From NCBI GenBank assembly GCA_017525235.1, contig JAFXTC010000019.1:1-64000 (forward strand): a DNA stretch of 64,000 nt. The letters are read 5' to 3'. Each line of letters opens with the position of its first letter. Positions within the stretch are counted from its first letter, which is position 1. Origin of the DNA: Bacteroidaceae bacterium. GTDB taxonomy: Bacteria > Bacteroidota > Bacteroidia > Bacteroidales > Bacteroidaceae. Below, in pieces: positions 1 through 8,442 of this stretch. Both the position numbers and the translations under genes were made by a program. The notes under the pieces are model-generated. The model was given only the letters and a program-made list of their open reading frames with translations, ran no database searches and was not told the DNA's origin.

Positions 1-358
1 GGACTTCGACATCACCTGGGCAACGGAGCCCGAAGGTACTATCCTGCTGCAGAACCCTTACGCCAAAGTATATCTTGCCGACCCGATAGGCGGATGGATA
101 GGCTTCAGTCGTGACGGCTACCTCTATACCTTTAATTATAAAGGCAAGGCTGGCTGTAAAGAGCACATCGCCATCAAGGGTACTAACCATAGCACATCGC
201 TCTACGTAAACGACAAACTGGTGCAGGAACTTAGCATAGAAAAGCGTTTCTACGCCAAGGACAAGACATATAACTACGTCCGCACGCTCGTCTTCCCTCT
301 TCAGAAAACAGGCAAGTTCAATAGTCAGATAACTAACTTTAAGGCAAAAAAGATATAA
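1..358 (+). CDS. C-terminal end of a GH20-type beta-N-acetylhexosaminidase (partial)
   Basis: The reading frame is already open at base 2 and ends at a TAA at 356-358, so only about 118 C-terminal residues are visible. They contain stretches such as GFSRDGYLYTFNY, IAIKGTNHSTSLYVN and VRTLVFPLQKTG. I recognise these as the LamG-like, beta-rich C-terminal module found on many Bacteroidota family 20 beta-N-acetylhexosaminidases. The catalytic barrel lies outside the window, so activity cannot be judged. The family assignment rests on remembered similarity of this tail. It could be the same module on another glycoside hydrolase. Confidence 0.6.
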   Translation, partial: DFDITWATEPEGTILLQNPYAKVYLADPIGGWIGFSRDGYLYTFNYKGKAGCKEHIAIKGTNHSTSLYVNDKLVQELSIEKRFYAKDKTYNYVRTLVFPLQKTGKFNSQITNFKAKKI

Positions 359-370
359 AAAGAAGAAAAT

Positions 371-398
371 TCTTTAATCTTCATTCTGCATTCTTCAT
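371..398. repeat. Heptad-periodic repeat (4 units)
   Basis: Four consecutive 7-mers: TCTTTAA, TCTTCAT, TCTGCAT, TCTTCAT. They lie between the GH20-like gene and the tRNA-Arg promoter and belong to the window-wide 7-bp-period family. Confidence 0.75.
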
Positions 399-408
399 TT
401 TTTTATTG

Positions 409-416
409 TATCTTTG
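409..416 (+). promoter_or_regulatory. Bacteroidota -7 box for tRNA-Arg
   Basis: TATCTTTG fits the TAnnTTTG -7 consensus and ends 22 bases before the tRNA 5' end. No clear -33 TTG is seen at the usual spacing. Confidence 0.45.
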
Positions 417-438
417 CAGCCGCAAAAGAAAAAAGGTC

Positions 439-513
439 GGTTCGGTAGCTCAGTTGGATTAGAGCAGCAGCCTTCTAAGCTGCGGGTCATGGGTTCGAGC
501 CCCATCCGAATCA
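439..513 (+). tRNA. tRNA-Arg (anticodon TCT)
   Basis: A full cloverleaf can be drawn. The acceptor stem is GGTTCGG with CCGAATC (one G-T pair). The D stem is GCTC/GAGC and the anticodon stem is GCAGC/GCTGC with loop CTTCTAA, so the anticodon is TCT and reads AGA. The T stem is ATGGG/CCCAT with loop TTCGAGC. The discriminator base is A513 and the CCA end is not encoded. Confidence 0.95.
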
Positions 514-550
514 CAATAAGAGCCCTCAACGGGGCTCTTATTGTTTATTC
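514..550 (+). terminator. Terminator after tRNA-Arg
   Basis: A 12-bp perfect stem (514-525 with 532-543, CAATAAGAGCCC pairing with its complement) and a 6-base loop start directly after the tRNA. A T-rich stretch (TTTATTC) follows. This is a good intrinsic terminator for the single-gene tRNA transcript. Confidence 0.7.
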
Positions 551-649
551 TGGTTTTATATATTACCACACTTCTGTTAAAATGCGGAATGTTTTGATAA
601 TTATCCATAAAAAGTTAATGTTACATAGAGAAGATAAAAGAAATAATCG

Positions 650-657
650 TAGATTTG
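650..657 (+). promoter_or_regulatory. -7 box for the SIMPL gene
   Basis: TAGATTTG matches TAnnTTTG, 42 bases before the chosen ATG at 700. No convincing -33 box is visible. Confidence 0.4.
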
Positions 658-699
658 CATAAATCAAAAATATATGAACCCATTATATTGGAGAAAATT

Positions 700-1422
700 A
701 TGAAGAACATTCAGTTTAAGTACATTGGCGAAGCATTGATTCTTGCCATTGGTCTTTTCTTGACAGGAGGAGCCATCAAGAGTGGTATTGTAAAATTCAA
801 AGAGATGGACCGTACCGTCACCGCTAAGGGGCTGTGCGAGAAAGAAGTTAAGGCCGATAAGGTTACTTGGCCTCTGAAATTCAAGGAATTGGGTAACGAC
901 CCTGCCGAGCTTTACGACCGTATTGAGAATAATACAAAGACGATAGTCTCATTCCTTAAAGAATACGGTCTTACTGACGAGGAAATCTCCATTGCCCCCC
1001 CCGCAATGGTAGACCAGCAAGCAAACATGAGCTACAGTAGCGAGCAAGTACGATATCGCTACAAGGCTAACTGCGTAGTAACAGTAGTGAGTAAGAATGT
1101 CGATTTGGTTCGTAAGATTGTAAGCAATCAGCCCAAGTTGATGCGTCAGGGAGTCACCATCGTTAGCAACGAGTACGACGAGACATCCAATGTAAGCTAC
1201 GAGTTCACGGGCTTGAATGAAATTAAACCTAAGATGATAGCCGAGGCTACCAAGAATGCCCGTAAGACAGCAGAGCAATTTGCAACGGATTCAGAAAGCG
1301 AACTGGGCAAGATTAAGACAGCCGATCAAGGTCAGTTCAGCATCAACGACCGCGACCAGAATACACCTTGGCTGAAAAACATCCGCGTAGTAACTACCGT
1401 GGTTTACTACCTGAAGGACTGA
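700..1422 (+). CDS. SIMPL-domain (DUF541) protein
   Basis: The 240-residue protein has an N-terminal hydrophobic segment (about residues 6-24) that is a signal anchor or uncleaved signal. A SIMPL/DUF541 domain follows, with the typical opening (RTVTAKGLCEKEVKADKVTW) and the later V-T-V-V-S and A-R-K-T-A-E-Q blocks. I chose the ATG at 700 because GGAGA sits 5 bases upstream and a -7 box lies at 650-657. The open frame runs further up to 655, but that part lies almost on top of the -7 box. SIMPL proteins are envelope proteins of poorly defined function. The gene stands alone between the tRNA and the convergent kinase gene. Confidence 0.85.
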   Translation: MKNIQFKYIGEALILAIGLFLTGGAIKSGIVKFKEMDRTVTAKGLCEKEVKADKVTWPLKFKELGNDPAELYDRIENNTKTIVSFLKEYGLTDEEISIAPPAMVDQQANMSYSSEQVRYRYKANCVVTVVSKNVDLVRKIVSNQPKLMRQGVTIVSNEYDETSNVSYEFTGLNEIKPKMIAEATKNARKTAEQFATDSESELGKIKTADQGQFSINDRDQNTPWLKNIRVVTTVVYYLKD

Positions 1423-1443
1423 ATTTAATTGATCGTTTAAACT

Positions 1444-2628
1444 TTAATACTGATCATACAATTCCTGCAGGAGGGTGAGTTTCTCGCCCTCTTTTTTTTC
1501 TATGTACGTGCCGCCGTAATAGAAGCATGCAAACCCACCTGAGACAATGCCCCATTTGCAAGCCTCACACAAGTCTAATCGAGAATTGAGCTTTGAGAAT
1601 TGAGAATTATTCATTTGGCGGGCCAATGAGCCTATAACACCACCGGCAAAATTGTCTCCACAACCAGTACTGTCACCCTTACGGCCTTCTTTTAGTGCTT
1701 TACCTACTGCAGCAGAAACAGGAAGGGTTTGCTGTGGAGCGTTACCAAAGAGCGGACTGTTGGCCCACAGATACACATCGCGTGCTCCGTTGGTGACCAG
1801 TACTGCCCCCACACCCTTCTCGCAGAAAAAAGTAATAGACGATGGAATGTCTGCACATCCGCTCAGGCGGAGTGCTTCTTCATGATCGACAATCAGCAGA
1901 TCCGTAAAAGGATAAGCCTCGTCGCTATCGCCCATCGGCCAACGCTGAGCAGGATTTTTCTTTTCGTTAAGGAAATCATAAACAGTATTGACAATAGTAA
2001 TACTACCCTGCTGCTTAGCCCGTTTTAGCATAGCCGTGAGTCCCTGATGAATCTTAGGCACAAGGGCTGTGCCTCCAAAGACGCATATATTGCTGTTGTA
2101 AAAGTCGTCATCCACCTCGTCAGGCAGGTAATGCCAAGAGGCACCTATGGTATTCACAAAAGTGCGCTCACCATGCCCATTGTCATATTGTGGGTCGGAC
2201 AGCACACTGGTAGAAGCCGTCTCGCTGCCTTTTTGCGTACGATAGTAGTTTAAACACACAGGGGTCTGACGCAACTTTTGCAACAACTCCTCCCCTACCT
2301 CATCATCGCCTTTGCAACCATAGAAGAATACCTCGCTCTCTTGCCATGCTAACTGCGCAGCATTGATAAGGGCTACTATGCAGGGCCCACCGATATTTTC
2401 CTTGTCGGCCTTGCGCCCCTTAGTAAGCTGGGGCAAGATATCGGTAGCAAAACTGTTCCCAGAGAAGTGCTCCAACTCTTCTTCAAACGTCAATTTACCT
2501 GGCTCCAATCCGCCATCACCAGCTTTCCTGCTTAGATACTTTCGAAACAATTCCGACGTAAAATCTACCTTATCATAAATGCGGTCGAGCAAACAACACC
2601 CAACCCCGCTTATTCGTACTTTTTTCAT
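1444..2628 (-). CDS. PfkB-family carbohydrate kinase
   Basis: The 394-residue cytoplasmic kinase has an early glycine-rich GGPCIVALINAAQ block for sugar binding. The PfkB signature near the C-terminus (DSTGCGDNFAGG) holds the catalytic Asp. It is the last gene of the minus-strand operon aldolase - GH92 - isomerase - kinase. From that context it probably phosphorylates fructose or a related ketose. The exact sugar cannot be read from sequence. The protein is longer than typical PfkB kinases (about 300-340). One reason is an extra segment, NNSQFSKLNSRL (coded around 1583-1608), which is made of 7-bp repeats inserted in frame just after the active-site helix. Confidence 0.85.
   Translation of the reverse strand: MKKVRISGVGCCLLDRIYDKVDFTSELFRKYLSRKAGDGGLEPGKLTFEEELEHFSGNSFATDILPQLTKGRKADKENIGGPCIVALINAAQLAWQESEVFFYGCKGDDEVGEELLQKLRQTPVCLNYYRTQKGSETASTSVLSDPQYDNGHGERTFVNTIGASWHYLPDEVDDDFYNSNICVFGGTALVPKIHQGLTAMLKRAKQQGSITIVNTVYDFLNEKKNPAQRWPMGDSDEAYPFTDLLIVDHEEALRLSGCADIPSSITFFCEKGVGAVLVTNGARDVYLWANSPLFGNAPQQTLPVSAAVGKALKEGRKGDSTGCGDNFAGGVIGSLARQMNNSQFSKLNSRLDLCEACKWGIVSGGFACFYYGGTYIEKKEGEKLTLLQELYDQY
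1583..1608. repeat. Heptad repeat inside the PfkB kinase gene
   Basis: On the coding strand the units are TCAATTC, TCAAAGC, TCAATTC plus a partial unit. It is in frame and codes for part of NNSQFSKLNSRL. Confidence 0.75.
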
Positions 2629-2718
2629 CTGACAGTTTACTGTTTTTGGCCGCCTTCGTTATTGCATTATAACGTTATTCCGTTATCACGACAATCTATT
2701 GCGACCCAACTTTTAATT

Positions 2719-3393
2719 TTACAAGAACTTTCCGTAATCTGAGCAGAGGAGGTGCATGGGTTGTTCGTCTTCCTCTATTTCGGGGAAGCGACCTACGGGA
2801 TTGTAGAAGCGGTTGTCTGTGTTATCATCGTTACACTGGCTAACTTCACCCACCATAACTTCTCCTTTGCCGGGTTCGCCGTAGAAGCGGTGATAGAGGT
2901 ACTGTTCCATGCAGATGCTCTGTCCCGGATGCAGAATAACCTTTCCACCTGGTTCCATAACATGTTCTATGCCGTCTATGCGGTAATACACTGGTGTATC
3001 GGCAAACTGCTCGTTCTTGTCGGCATTATAAAGTTCAATCACCAGATTGCCACCACCTCTGTTAATGATGTCCTCCATCTTTGACCAATGGAAGTGCATA
3101 GGCGTCTCTTGATTCTCCTCTACAATCATAATCTTTTCTGCATAGGGTTTCTTGTCCACACCATACTTGCCATTGCGGATGGTGAACAGGAAAAGGCCAC
3201 AGCGCAGGAAGTCGCCCGAGCCAAAGTCAGTAATGTCCCATCCCAGCATACGCTCTACGATATAATCTACCTTTTGGCGGTTAGCCTTCCAGTCGGCAAG
3301 ACTCCACTCTGCCCATTCGGGCAACACAAACTGACGTGATGCCAAGAAATCCTTAGCCTCGCGCAGAATCTGATTGATTTCACTACGTTTCAT
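2719..3393 (-). CDS. D-lyxose/D-mannose isomerase, cupin type
   Basis: The 224-residue protein resembles the D-lyxose ketol-isomerase family. These are cupin-fold, metal-dependent enzymes that interconvert D-lyxose and D-xylulose and usually also D-mannose and D-fructose. The expected metal ligands are present: H100 and H102 (MHFHW), E107, and H168 in EQYLYHRFYGE. There is no signal peptide, so it is cytoplasmic. It sits directly downstream of a GH92 alpha-mannosidase and upstream of a PfkB kinase, so mannose to fructose is the likely physiological reaction (inference). Confidence 0.85.
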   Translation of the reverse strand: MKRSEINQILREAKDFLASRQFVLPEWAEWSLADWKANRQKVDYIVERMLGWDITDFGSGDFLRCGLFLFTIRNGKYGVDKKPYAEKIMIVEENQETPMHFHWSKMEDIINRGGGNLVIELYNADKNEQFADTPVYYRIDGIEHVMEPGGKVILHPGQSICMEQYLYHRFYGEPGKGEVMVGEVSQCNDDNTDNRFYNPVGRFPEIEEDEQPMHLLCSDYGKFL

Positions 3394-3401
3394 GTTGTAT
3401 G

Positions 3402-3429
3402 TAAAGTTTAAAGTTTATGGTTTATTGCT
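3402..3429. repeat. Heptad repeat between GH92 and the isomerase gene
   Basis: The units on the plus strand are TAAAGTT, TAAAGTT, TATGGTT, TATTGCT. The repeat covers the last codons and stop of the GH92 gene and the short spacer before the isomerase start. Confidence 0.65.
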
Positions 3430-5583
3430 CATCTGCAGTTCCAGCGTGCCGCCTGCCGTCAGTTGTTCATGAGTAAGGAAAGGCTCTGTCAGAGGCTTCC
3501 CGTTCAGTCGGGCGCTCTGGATGAATTTGTTGTCTGACGAGATATCCTTTGCTCTGATGGTAAATGTCTTTCCGTTAGGCAGGTGAAGTGTTGTCTTCTC
3601 GAAAAAGGGACTCCCGATGGCATAAATAGTTGTTCCTGGTGTAACAGGGAAGAAGCCCATCATGGAGAAGACCACGAAAGCCGACATGCCACCGCCGTCT
3701 TCATCACCTGGCATACCAAGGTAAGAGTCGATGAAATAAGTGTCGATAAGGCTGTGAATATACTTCTGCGTTTTCCAAGGGGCACCCACATAGTCATAAA
3801 GATAAGGTATATGGAAACTTGGTTCGTTTCCCATCTGGAACATACCCATCAGACCTGTTGCATCGGGCAGCACATTATAGAAGCGGAACTTGGCCGTTCC
3901 CACGCCCATGTGGAAGAGCTCGTCCAGCTTTTCCTCAGCCTTCTTGTGTCCGCCCATCAACGTGAACAGTCCATCTAAGTCGTGCTTCACATCCCAGTTG
4001 AAAATATAAGCATTGTTCTCTGTGAAATAGGCTCGCCCATCGTGCAAAGGGTTAAAAGGCTCCACCCATTCACCCTTGTCGTCCTTGGGCCACATCATAC
4101 ATTGATCGGCACGGAAGACATTACGGTAATATTTCGAGCGCTCCATAAACAGTTTCTCGTCTTCCTTCTTGCCCAGTATCTTCGCCATCTGCGCAATACA
4201 CCAGTCGGAGTAACTATTCACAGTGGTCACCGACACACTCTGTCGGCGCTCCCAGTTGGGATCAACCTCGGGTATTGTCTCCTGTTCGCCCGGACGCAGA
4301 GCAGGATAGTAGCCGTGAGCATTGTAGAAGGTGTCCAGCGGAGTGGCCGGTCCTGTGCGCCAAGGCAGCATGGTACGTTCCAAAGAGTTTTTGCGGAAAC
4401 CCTCGTAGGCAGTCTCCATATCGAAACGCAGTCCTTTTGCCCAGGCATCCATCATCCAGACAGCCGCAAAATTTCCCGTCATGGCGGCCCACTCGCCCGA
4501 GGTCAGTGCAAAGCGTGGCATGATACCGCTTTCCTTGAACATCTCGATAACGGAGTTTATCTTCTGTACCTCCATGTCGGGGTTTAAGATAGTATGCAGT
4601 GGCTCCAATGCTATATGAGTGTCCCATAACCAGTTGTCCACGAAGAACGGCTGGTCCGACGTGTGGACCTTACGATCCCATGCGCTGAAAAACCGACCGT
4701 ACTCGTTGATATCTACCATACGTTCCGAACAACGATAGAGTGCCGTGTAGAAAGTCCGCTTATGCGCCTCCGTTCCACCGCTCACTTCTATCTGTCTCAA
4801 CCGCTTCTCCCATGTCTTCTTGGCATCTTGTTTCACGCGGTCGAAGTCGAACTGCGGAATCTCACGCTCCATATTAACTCGAGCCTGCTCTTTGCTGATA
4901 TAAGAGATTCCATAACGCATTATTACCACTTTCTTGTTCCCGTCGGCCGTCAGCATCAAATGTTTTGTGTCCTCTCCGGGATGGTGGATGTTGTGCATAT
5001 CGCAGTCGAATTCGGCATAAAGGTAGGCCGTCATATTTTCCTTACATTCGGGTTGCCCAAACCCTGCAGTACCCGTCACAACGCGATTGCCCTCATGGTC
5101 GTAAAAACCTATTGGCGTACGACTGCGGAAACGCATAGAATGCAGTCCATCGCCATCGAAAGTCATGCGTATGATGCCACTCTTTTTGGCTGGGGCGAAC
5201 TCAAAGGTCACGCCATCCAATTGTGCTCGGTAGTAATGTGGGTGTGTCTTCTCATTGTTGCAAACTCCTGGAGCCGACCAAACACTTTCCGGGTCGGACG
5301 TACAGAAAGGCATGAACCCGAATACCCAATGCCGTCTATGGTTGGGCATCTGCAAGGCAAAGTCATCAATCCAGTCGTCCAGCATGCTATTGCGCAAGGG
5401 AACAAAACGCAGCATCTCGTTAGGCTGGTGCATGGTCTGTCGCGTTGTCTCCAACAATACACTCACACCACCAATGGTCGGGTCGGCATAGTCTGTTAAT
5501 GATTTCTTCGAGTCACCTCTGCAAGGCAGTACCATCAGGCAAATACCAAGTATAAGAAATAATTTACCTATTTTCATGTTCAA
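3415..5583 (-). CDS. GH92 alpha-mannosidase
   Basis: The 722-residue exported glycoside hydrolase family 92 enzyme has an N-terminal hydrophobic signal ending near LPCRGDS. A lipoprotein site is possible, but the Pro before Cys is atypical. The beta-sandwich N-domain follows, then the (alpha/alpha)6 barrel with WLWDTHIALEPL. Near the C-terminus, PGDEDGGGMSAFVVFSMMGF matches the family's conserved block. GH92 enzymes are calcium-dependent exo-alpha-mannosidases acting mostly on alpha-1,2/1,3 linkages of yeast mannan or N-glycans. The linkage cannot be assigned here. The gene ends within a heptad repeat and is followed by the isomerase. Confidence 0.9.
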   Translation of the reverse strand: MNMKIGKLFLILGICLMVLPCRGDSKKSLTDYADPTIGGVSVLLETTRQTMHQPNEMLRFVPLRNSMLDDWIDDFALQMPNHRRHWVFGFMPFCTSDPESVWSAPGVCNNEKTHPHYYRAQLDGVTFEFAPAKKSGIIRMTFDGDGLHSMRFRSRTPIGFYDHEGNRVVTGTAGFGQPECKENMTAYLYAEFDCDMHNIHHPGEDTKHLMLTADGNKKVVIMRYGISYISKEQARVNMEREIPQFDFDRVKQDAKKTWEKRLRQIEVSGGTEAHKRTFYTALYRCSERMVDINEYGRFFSAWDRKVHTSDQPFFVDNWLWDTHIALEPLHTILNPDMEVQKINSVIEMFKESGIMPRFALTSGEWAAMTGNFAAVWMMDAWAKGLRFDMETAYEGFRKNSLERTMLPWRTGPATPLDTFYNAHGYYPALRPGEQETIPEVDPNWERRQSVSVTTVNSYSDWCIAQMAKILGKKEDEKLFMERSKYYRNVFRADQCMMWPKDDKGEWVEPFNPLHDGRAYFTENNAYIFNWDVKHDLDGLFTLMGGHKKAEEKLDELFHMGVGTAKFRFYNVLPDATGLMGMFQMGNEPSFHIPYLYDYVGAPWKTQKYIHSLIDTYFIDSYLGMPGDEDGGGMSAFVVFSMMGFFPVTPGTTIYAIGSPFFEKTTLHLPNGKTFTIRAKDISSDNKFIQSARLNGKPLTEPFLTHEQLTAGGTLELQMSNKP

Positions 5584-5586
5584 TCA

Positions 5587-6420
5587 CTAAAGCCTATTAT
5601 TACTTTCAAAAAGGAATATATGTTCTGTGACCATTTCACGTGATGCGTCTACCATCACTTGCTTCAGGGGGATGTAACCCTCATCGGGCTTCTGTTTCAT
5701 TCGTTCTGTAATACGTTTCATGATGCCACGCTGAATCGCTGTTGCAACGTTTATCTTGCAAATACCATTGTGAATACAAGCCTTGAAATCCTCTTCGCTT
5801 GTACCGCTGCCACCATGCAGCACCAAAGGCAGACGGTTTGCCTCGTGAATTTCTATAAGTCTTTTGATGTTCAGTTGCGGTGTATGAACATAGTGCCCAT
5901 GCAAATTGCCTATAGCAACAGCCAAGGCGTCTATGCCTGTAGCCTGGACAAACCGCACCGATTCATCCACATCCGTAAAGACGTCGGCCGTATCCTTTCC
6001 ACAATCGCCCACCTTACCCAGTTCGGCCTCCACATCTACGCCTGCCGCTTTTGCCATGCGAGTTACCTCCTTGGTTATGACCACATTCTCCTCAAACGGG
6101 AGCGCTGCACCATCGAACATCACAGAGGTGAAGCCCAACCGGATGGCTCGCACGCAAGTTTCTAGACTCTGCCCATGGTCGAGATGCACACAAACAGGCA
6201 CAGAAGAGCGCCTGGCAGCCTCCAAAAATAGCGGAGCCATCAGTTCCATTGGCGCCTCGGGAAACTGCACCTCAGCAAGTTGTAGAATAATGGGCGAACG
6301 TAGTTCCTCGGCAGCCTCCATGGCTCCCATTACATTTTCCAGACTTAGGCAATTAAATGCACCTACGGCATAGTGTCGTTCATTAGCGTCTTTTAGTATT
6401 TCACTTAAGGTTACTAACAT
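5587..6420 (-). CDS. Class II (zinc) ketose-bisphosphate aldolase
   Basis: The 277-residue class II aldolase is of the fructose/tagatose-bisphosphate type. Zinc ligands are visible in CVHLDHGQS, GNLHGHY and VLHGGSGT. The ATG at 6420 is preferred over the open frame reaching 6501: family alignment starts at MLVTLSEILKDANERHYAVG, and a -7 box lies at 6459-6466. It is the first gene of the operon and is only 3 bases from the GH92 gene. In this context it would cleave the phosphorylated ketose made by the downstream isomerase and kinase into two trioses. Whether its substrate is a 1-phosphate or a 1,6-bisphosphate is unknown. Confidence 0.88.
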   Translation of the reverse strand: MLVTLSEILKDANERHYAVGAFNCLSLENVMGAMEAAEELRSPIILQLAEVQFPEAPMELMAPLFLEAARRSSVPVCVHLDHGQSLETCVRAIRLGFTSVMFDGAALPFEENVVITKEVTRMAKAAGVDVEAELGKVGDCGKDTADVFTDVDESVRFVQATGIDALAVAIGNLHGHYVHTPQLNIKRLIEIHEANRLPLVLHGGSGTSEEDFKACIHNGICKINVATAIQRGIMKRITERMKQKPDEGYIPLKQVMVDASREMVTEHIFLFESNNRL

Positions 6421-6458
6421 AACTTTTATTTTTACTGCATTAAACCAGCTTTCACCTA

Positions 6459-6466
6459 CAAAGTTA
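6459..6466 (-). promoter_or_regulatory. -7 box for the mannose operon
   Basis: On the minus strand TAACTTTG matches TAnnTTTG, 38 bases before the aldolase ATG. The -33 box is not obvious. Confidence 0.4.
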
Positions 6467-6519
6467 CATATTTTTCTTAATTTAATAATGGTAATAATCA
6501 AAAATCAGATATTTTTGTG

Positions 6520-6527
6520 TAATTTTG
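6520..6527 (+). promoter_or_regulatory. -7 box for the GH2 gene
   Basis: TAATTTTG matches TAnnTTTG, 30 bases before the GH2 ATG at 6558. The -33 box is unclear. Confidence 0.4.
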
Positions 6528-6557
6528 CCAGCAAATAGAAATATAAACCGTTAAACA

Positions 6558-8414
6558 ATGCTAGAAAACAAGAGATTACTGACTATTGCTTCTGCAATGG
6601 TTTGCCTGCTGACAGCTTGGGCAGAAAAAAACGAGTTACCATTGATTCAAAATGTAATGGCTTATGAGTATCTTTCACTCAATGGTGAATGGAACTACAT
6701 CGTAGATGTGCAGGAAGAAGGCTATTACGATTATCGTATGAACCCTACACGTTGGGGGTTTTTCCAGAATGCAAAGCCACAAAAGCCCGAGGACCTTATA
6801 GAGTACGACTTTGACAAGTCGCCAACAATGAAAATTCCTTCTGACTGGAACACTCAAGACGAACGTCTCTTTTTCTACGAAGGCACAGTATGGTTTTATA
6901 AAAAGTTTAGAGTTGAGAGTTTAGCGTTTAGAGAAAATCGAGCTCTGCTCTACTTTGGTGCCGTGAATTACGATGCTCATGTGTATGTGAACGGACAACA
7001 TGTAGGGCATCACGTTGGAGGCTTTACACCTTTTAATTATGATGTAACAGACTTGTTGAAGGAAAGTGACAATAATGTTATTGTAAAGGTTGATAACAAG
7101 CGACATGCAGAAGATGTTCCTACACAGATTTTCGACTGGTGGAACTATGGTGGTATCACTCGCGATGTAAAGTTGGTGAAGATTCCTGCTGTATATCTTG
7201 AGGACTATAATATAAGCCTCACCCCTAACTCCTCTCCCGTGAACGAGAGGAAGAAAAATGCCAATTCTAAGACACGTGAAATCTCTTTCTCAGCTAAGCT
7301 GAATAAGGCTGAGGCAGGGCAGCAGGTTACCGTCTTCATCCCAGAACTGAAAATAGAGAAAACTTTCACCACGGATGCTGAAGGAAAAGTGAATAGTGAA
7401 AGTATAAAAGTGAAAAGTGAAAAATGCCAGCTTTGGTCGCCAGAGAATCCTAAACTTTATCAGGTAAAAATAAGTGTAGGAACCAACACTATTAGCGATG
7501 AGATAGGTTTACGTACCATAGAGACACATGACAAACAAATACTTCTAAACGGAAAGCCTATCTTCCTGAAAGGCATCAGCATACATAATGAAAAAACCAA
7601 CGGAGGCGGTCGTGCCAACAGTATTGAAGATGCACGCACTTTACTCTCATGGGCCAAGGAATTGGGCTGTAACTTTGTACGTCTTGCACACTATCCCCAC
7701 CATGAAGAAATGGTTCGCGAAGCAGAGAAAATGGGCATCTTGGTATGGTCGGAGATTCCTGTTTATTGGACAATCGCTTGGAAGAATCCTAAAACATACG
7801 AGAATGCCAAGAACCAGCTAACCGACATGATTGCTCGCGACCATAATCGTGCTAATGTTATCATATGGAGTATTGCCAATGAGACGCCACATTCACCCGA
7901 GCGCGACACCTTCCTAGGTAATCTGGCACAGTATGCTCGCAGTCTTGACTCAACCCGACTAATCTCTATGGCAATGGAAGTTACAGGTGCCTCAAACTAT
8001 GTAAATCGTTTGAACGATAACATGAACAAGTACGTAGATGTCGTAAGTTTCAATCAATATATTGGATGGTATCGGGATGTTAATGATGCACCCAAGATGA
8101 AGTGGGAGATTCCCTATAACAAACCAGTTATTATCAGTGAGTTTGGCGGTGGAGCCCGCTATGGGTTGCATGGTCCAAAGAATCAGCGCTGGACCGAAGA
8201 ATTTCAGGAAAACCTATACATAGAGAATTGTGCCATGCTTGACAAAATTGATGGTCTTGCAGGTACAACGCCTTGGATCTTAAAGGACTTCCGCTCTCCC
8301 CGGCGAGTACTGCCTGGTGTTCAAGACTACTACAACCGTAAGGGTCTCTTTAGCGATAAAGGCGAAAAGAAAAAGGCCTTCTATGTGCTGAAGAAGTGGT
8401 ATGAGGGGAAATAG
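6558..8414 (+). CDS. GH2 glycoside hydrolase (beta-galactosidase/beta-glucuronidase type)
   Basis: The 618-residue secreted or periplasmic enzyme has a signal peptide of about 22 residues ending LLTAWA. The family 2 sandwich follows, then an Ig-like domain and a TIM barrel. The acid/base is E442 (IIWSIANETP) and the nucleophile is E528 (IISEFGGGA), a normal spacing. NFVRLAHYPH is the typical barrel strand. Substrate is uncertain; the overall build resembles Bacteroidota beta-glucuronidase-like GH2 enzymes. Three unusual segments interrupt the beta domains: VESLAFREN (6903-6930), TPNSSPVNERKKN (7217-7250) and VNSESIKVKSEK (7389-7423). All are coded by low-complexity repeat DNA that stays in frame. 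Confidence 0.87.
   Translation: MLENKRLLTIASAMVCLLTAWAEKNELPLIQNVMAYEYLSLNGEWNYIVDVQEEGYYDYRMNPTRWGFFQNAKPQKPEDLIEYDFDKSPTMKIPSDWNTQDERLFFYEGTVWFYKKFRVESLAFRENRALLYFGAVNYDAHVYVNGQHVGHHVGGFTPFNYDVTDLLKESDNNVIVKVDNKRHAEDVPTQIFDWWNYGGITRDVKLVKIPAVYLEDYNISLTPNSSPVNERKKNANSKTREISFSAKLNKAEAGQQVTVFIPELKIEKTFTTDAEGKVNSESIKVKSEKCQLWSPENPKLYQVKISVGTNTISDEIGLRTIETHDKQILLNGKPIFLKGISIHNEKTNGGGRANSIEDARTLLSWAKELGCNFVRLAHYPHHEEMVREAEKMGILVWSEIPVYWTIAWKNPKTYENAKNQLTDMIARDHNRANVIIWSIANETPHSPERDTFLGNLAQYARSLDSTRLISMAMEVTGASNYVNRLNDNMNKYVDVVSFNQYIGWYRDVNDAPKMKWEIPYNKPVIISEFGGGARYGLHGPKNQRWTEEFQENLYIENCAMLDKIDGLAGTTPWILKDFRSPRRVLPGVQDYYNRKGLFSDKGEKKKAFYVLKKWYEGK
6903..6930. repeat. Heptad repeat inside the GH2 gene (first)
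   Basis: The units are AAGTTTA, GAGTTGA, GAGTTTA, GCGTTTA. They are read in frame within KKFRVESLAFREN. Confidence 0.75.
7217..7250. repeat. Short GC-richer hairpin element inside the GH2 gene
   Basis: The C-rich stretch CTCACCCCTAACT leads into CCTCTC (7231-7236), which pairs with GAGAGG (7245-7250). It is read in frame as SLTPNSSPVNER. It differs from the heptad family and looks like a separate interspersed element. Confidence 0.45.
7389..7423. repeat. Heptad repeat inside the GH2 gene (second)
   Basis: There are five units: GTGAATA, GTGAAAG, TATAAAA, GTGAAAA, GTGAAAA. They are read in frame as VNSESIKVKSEK. Confidence 0.8.
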
Positions 8415-8442
8415 GCTGATTTCGTTTTACAAACGGTTTTAC
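8415..8442 (+). terminator. Weak hairpin after GH2
   Basis: CGTTT (8423-8427) pairs with AAACG (8431-8435) and GTTTTA follows. The stem is short and lies between two convergent genes. It is a possible but weak terminator. Confidence 0.3.

Noticed and set aside
414-662. 82-codon open frame across the tRNA-Arg and its terminator
   Set aside because: It reads through a well-formed tRNA and hairpin, has no recognisable protein features and is explained by the RNA gene.
4663-5499. 278-codon plus-strand open frame opposite GH92
   Set aside because: The GH92 protein on the other strand has strong motifs; the antisense product shows none.
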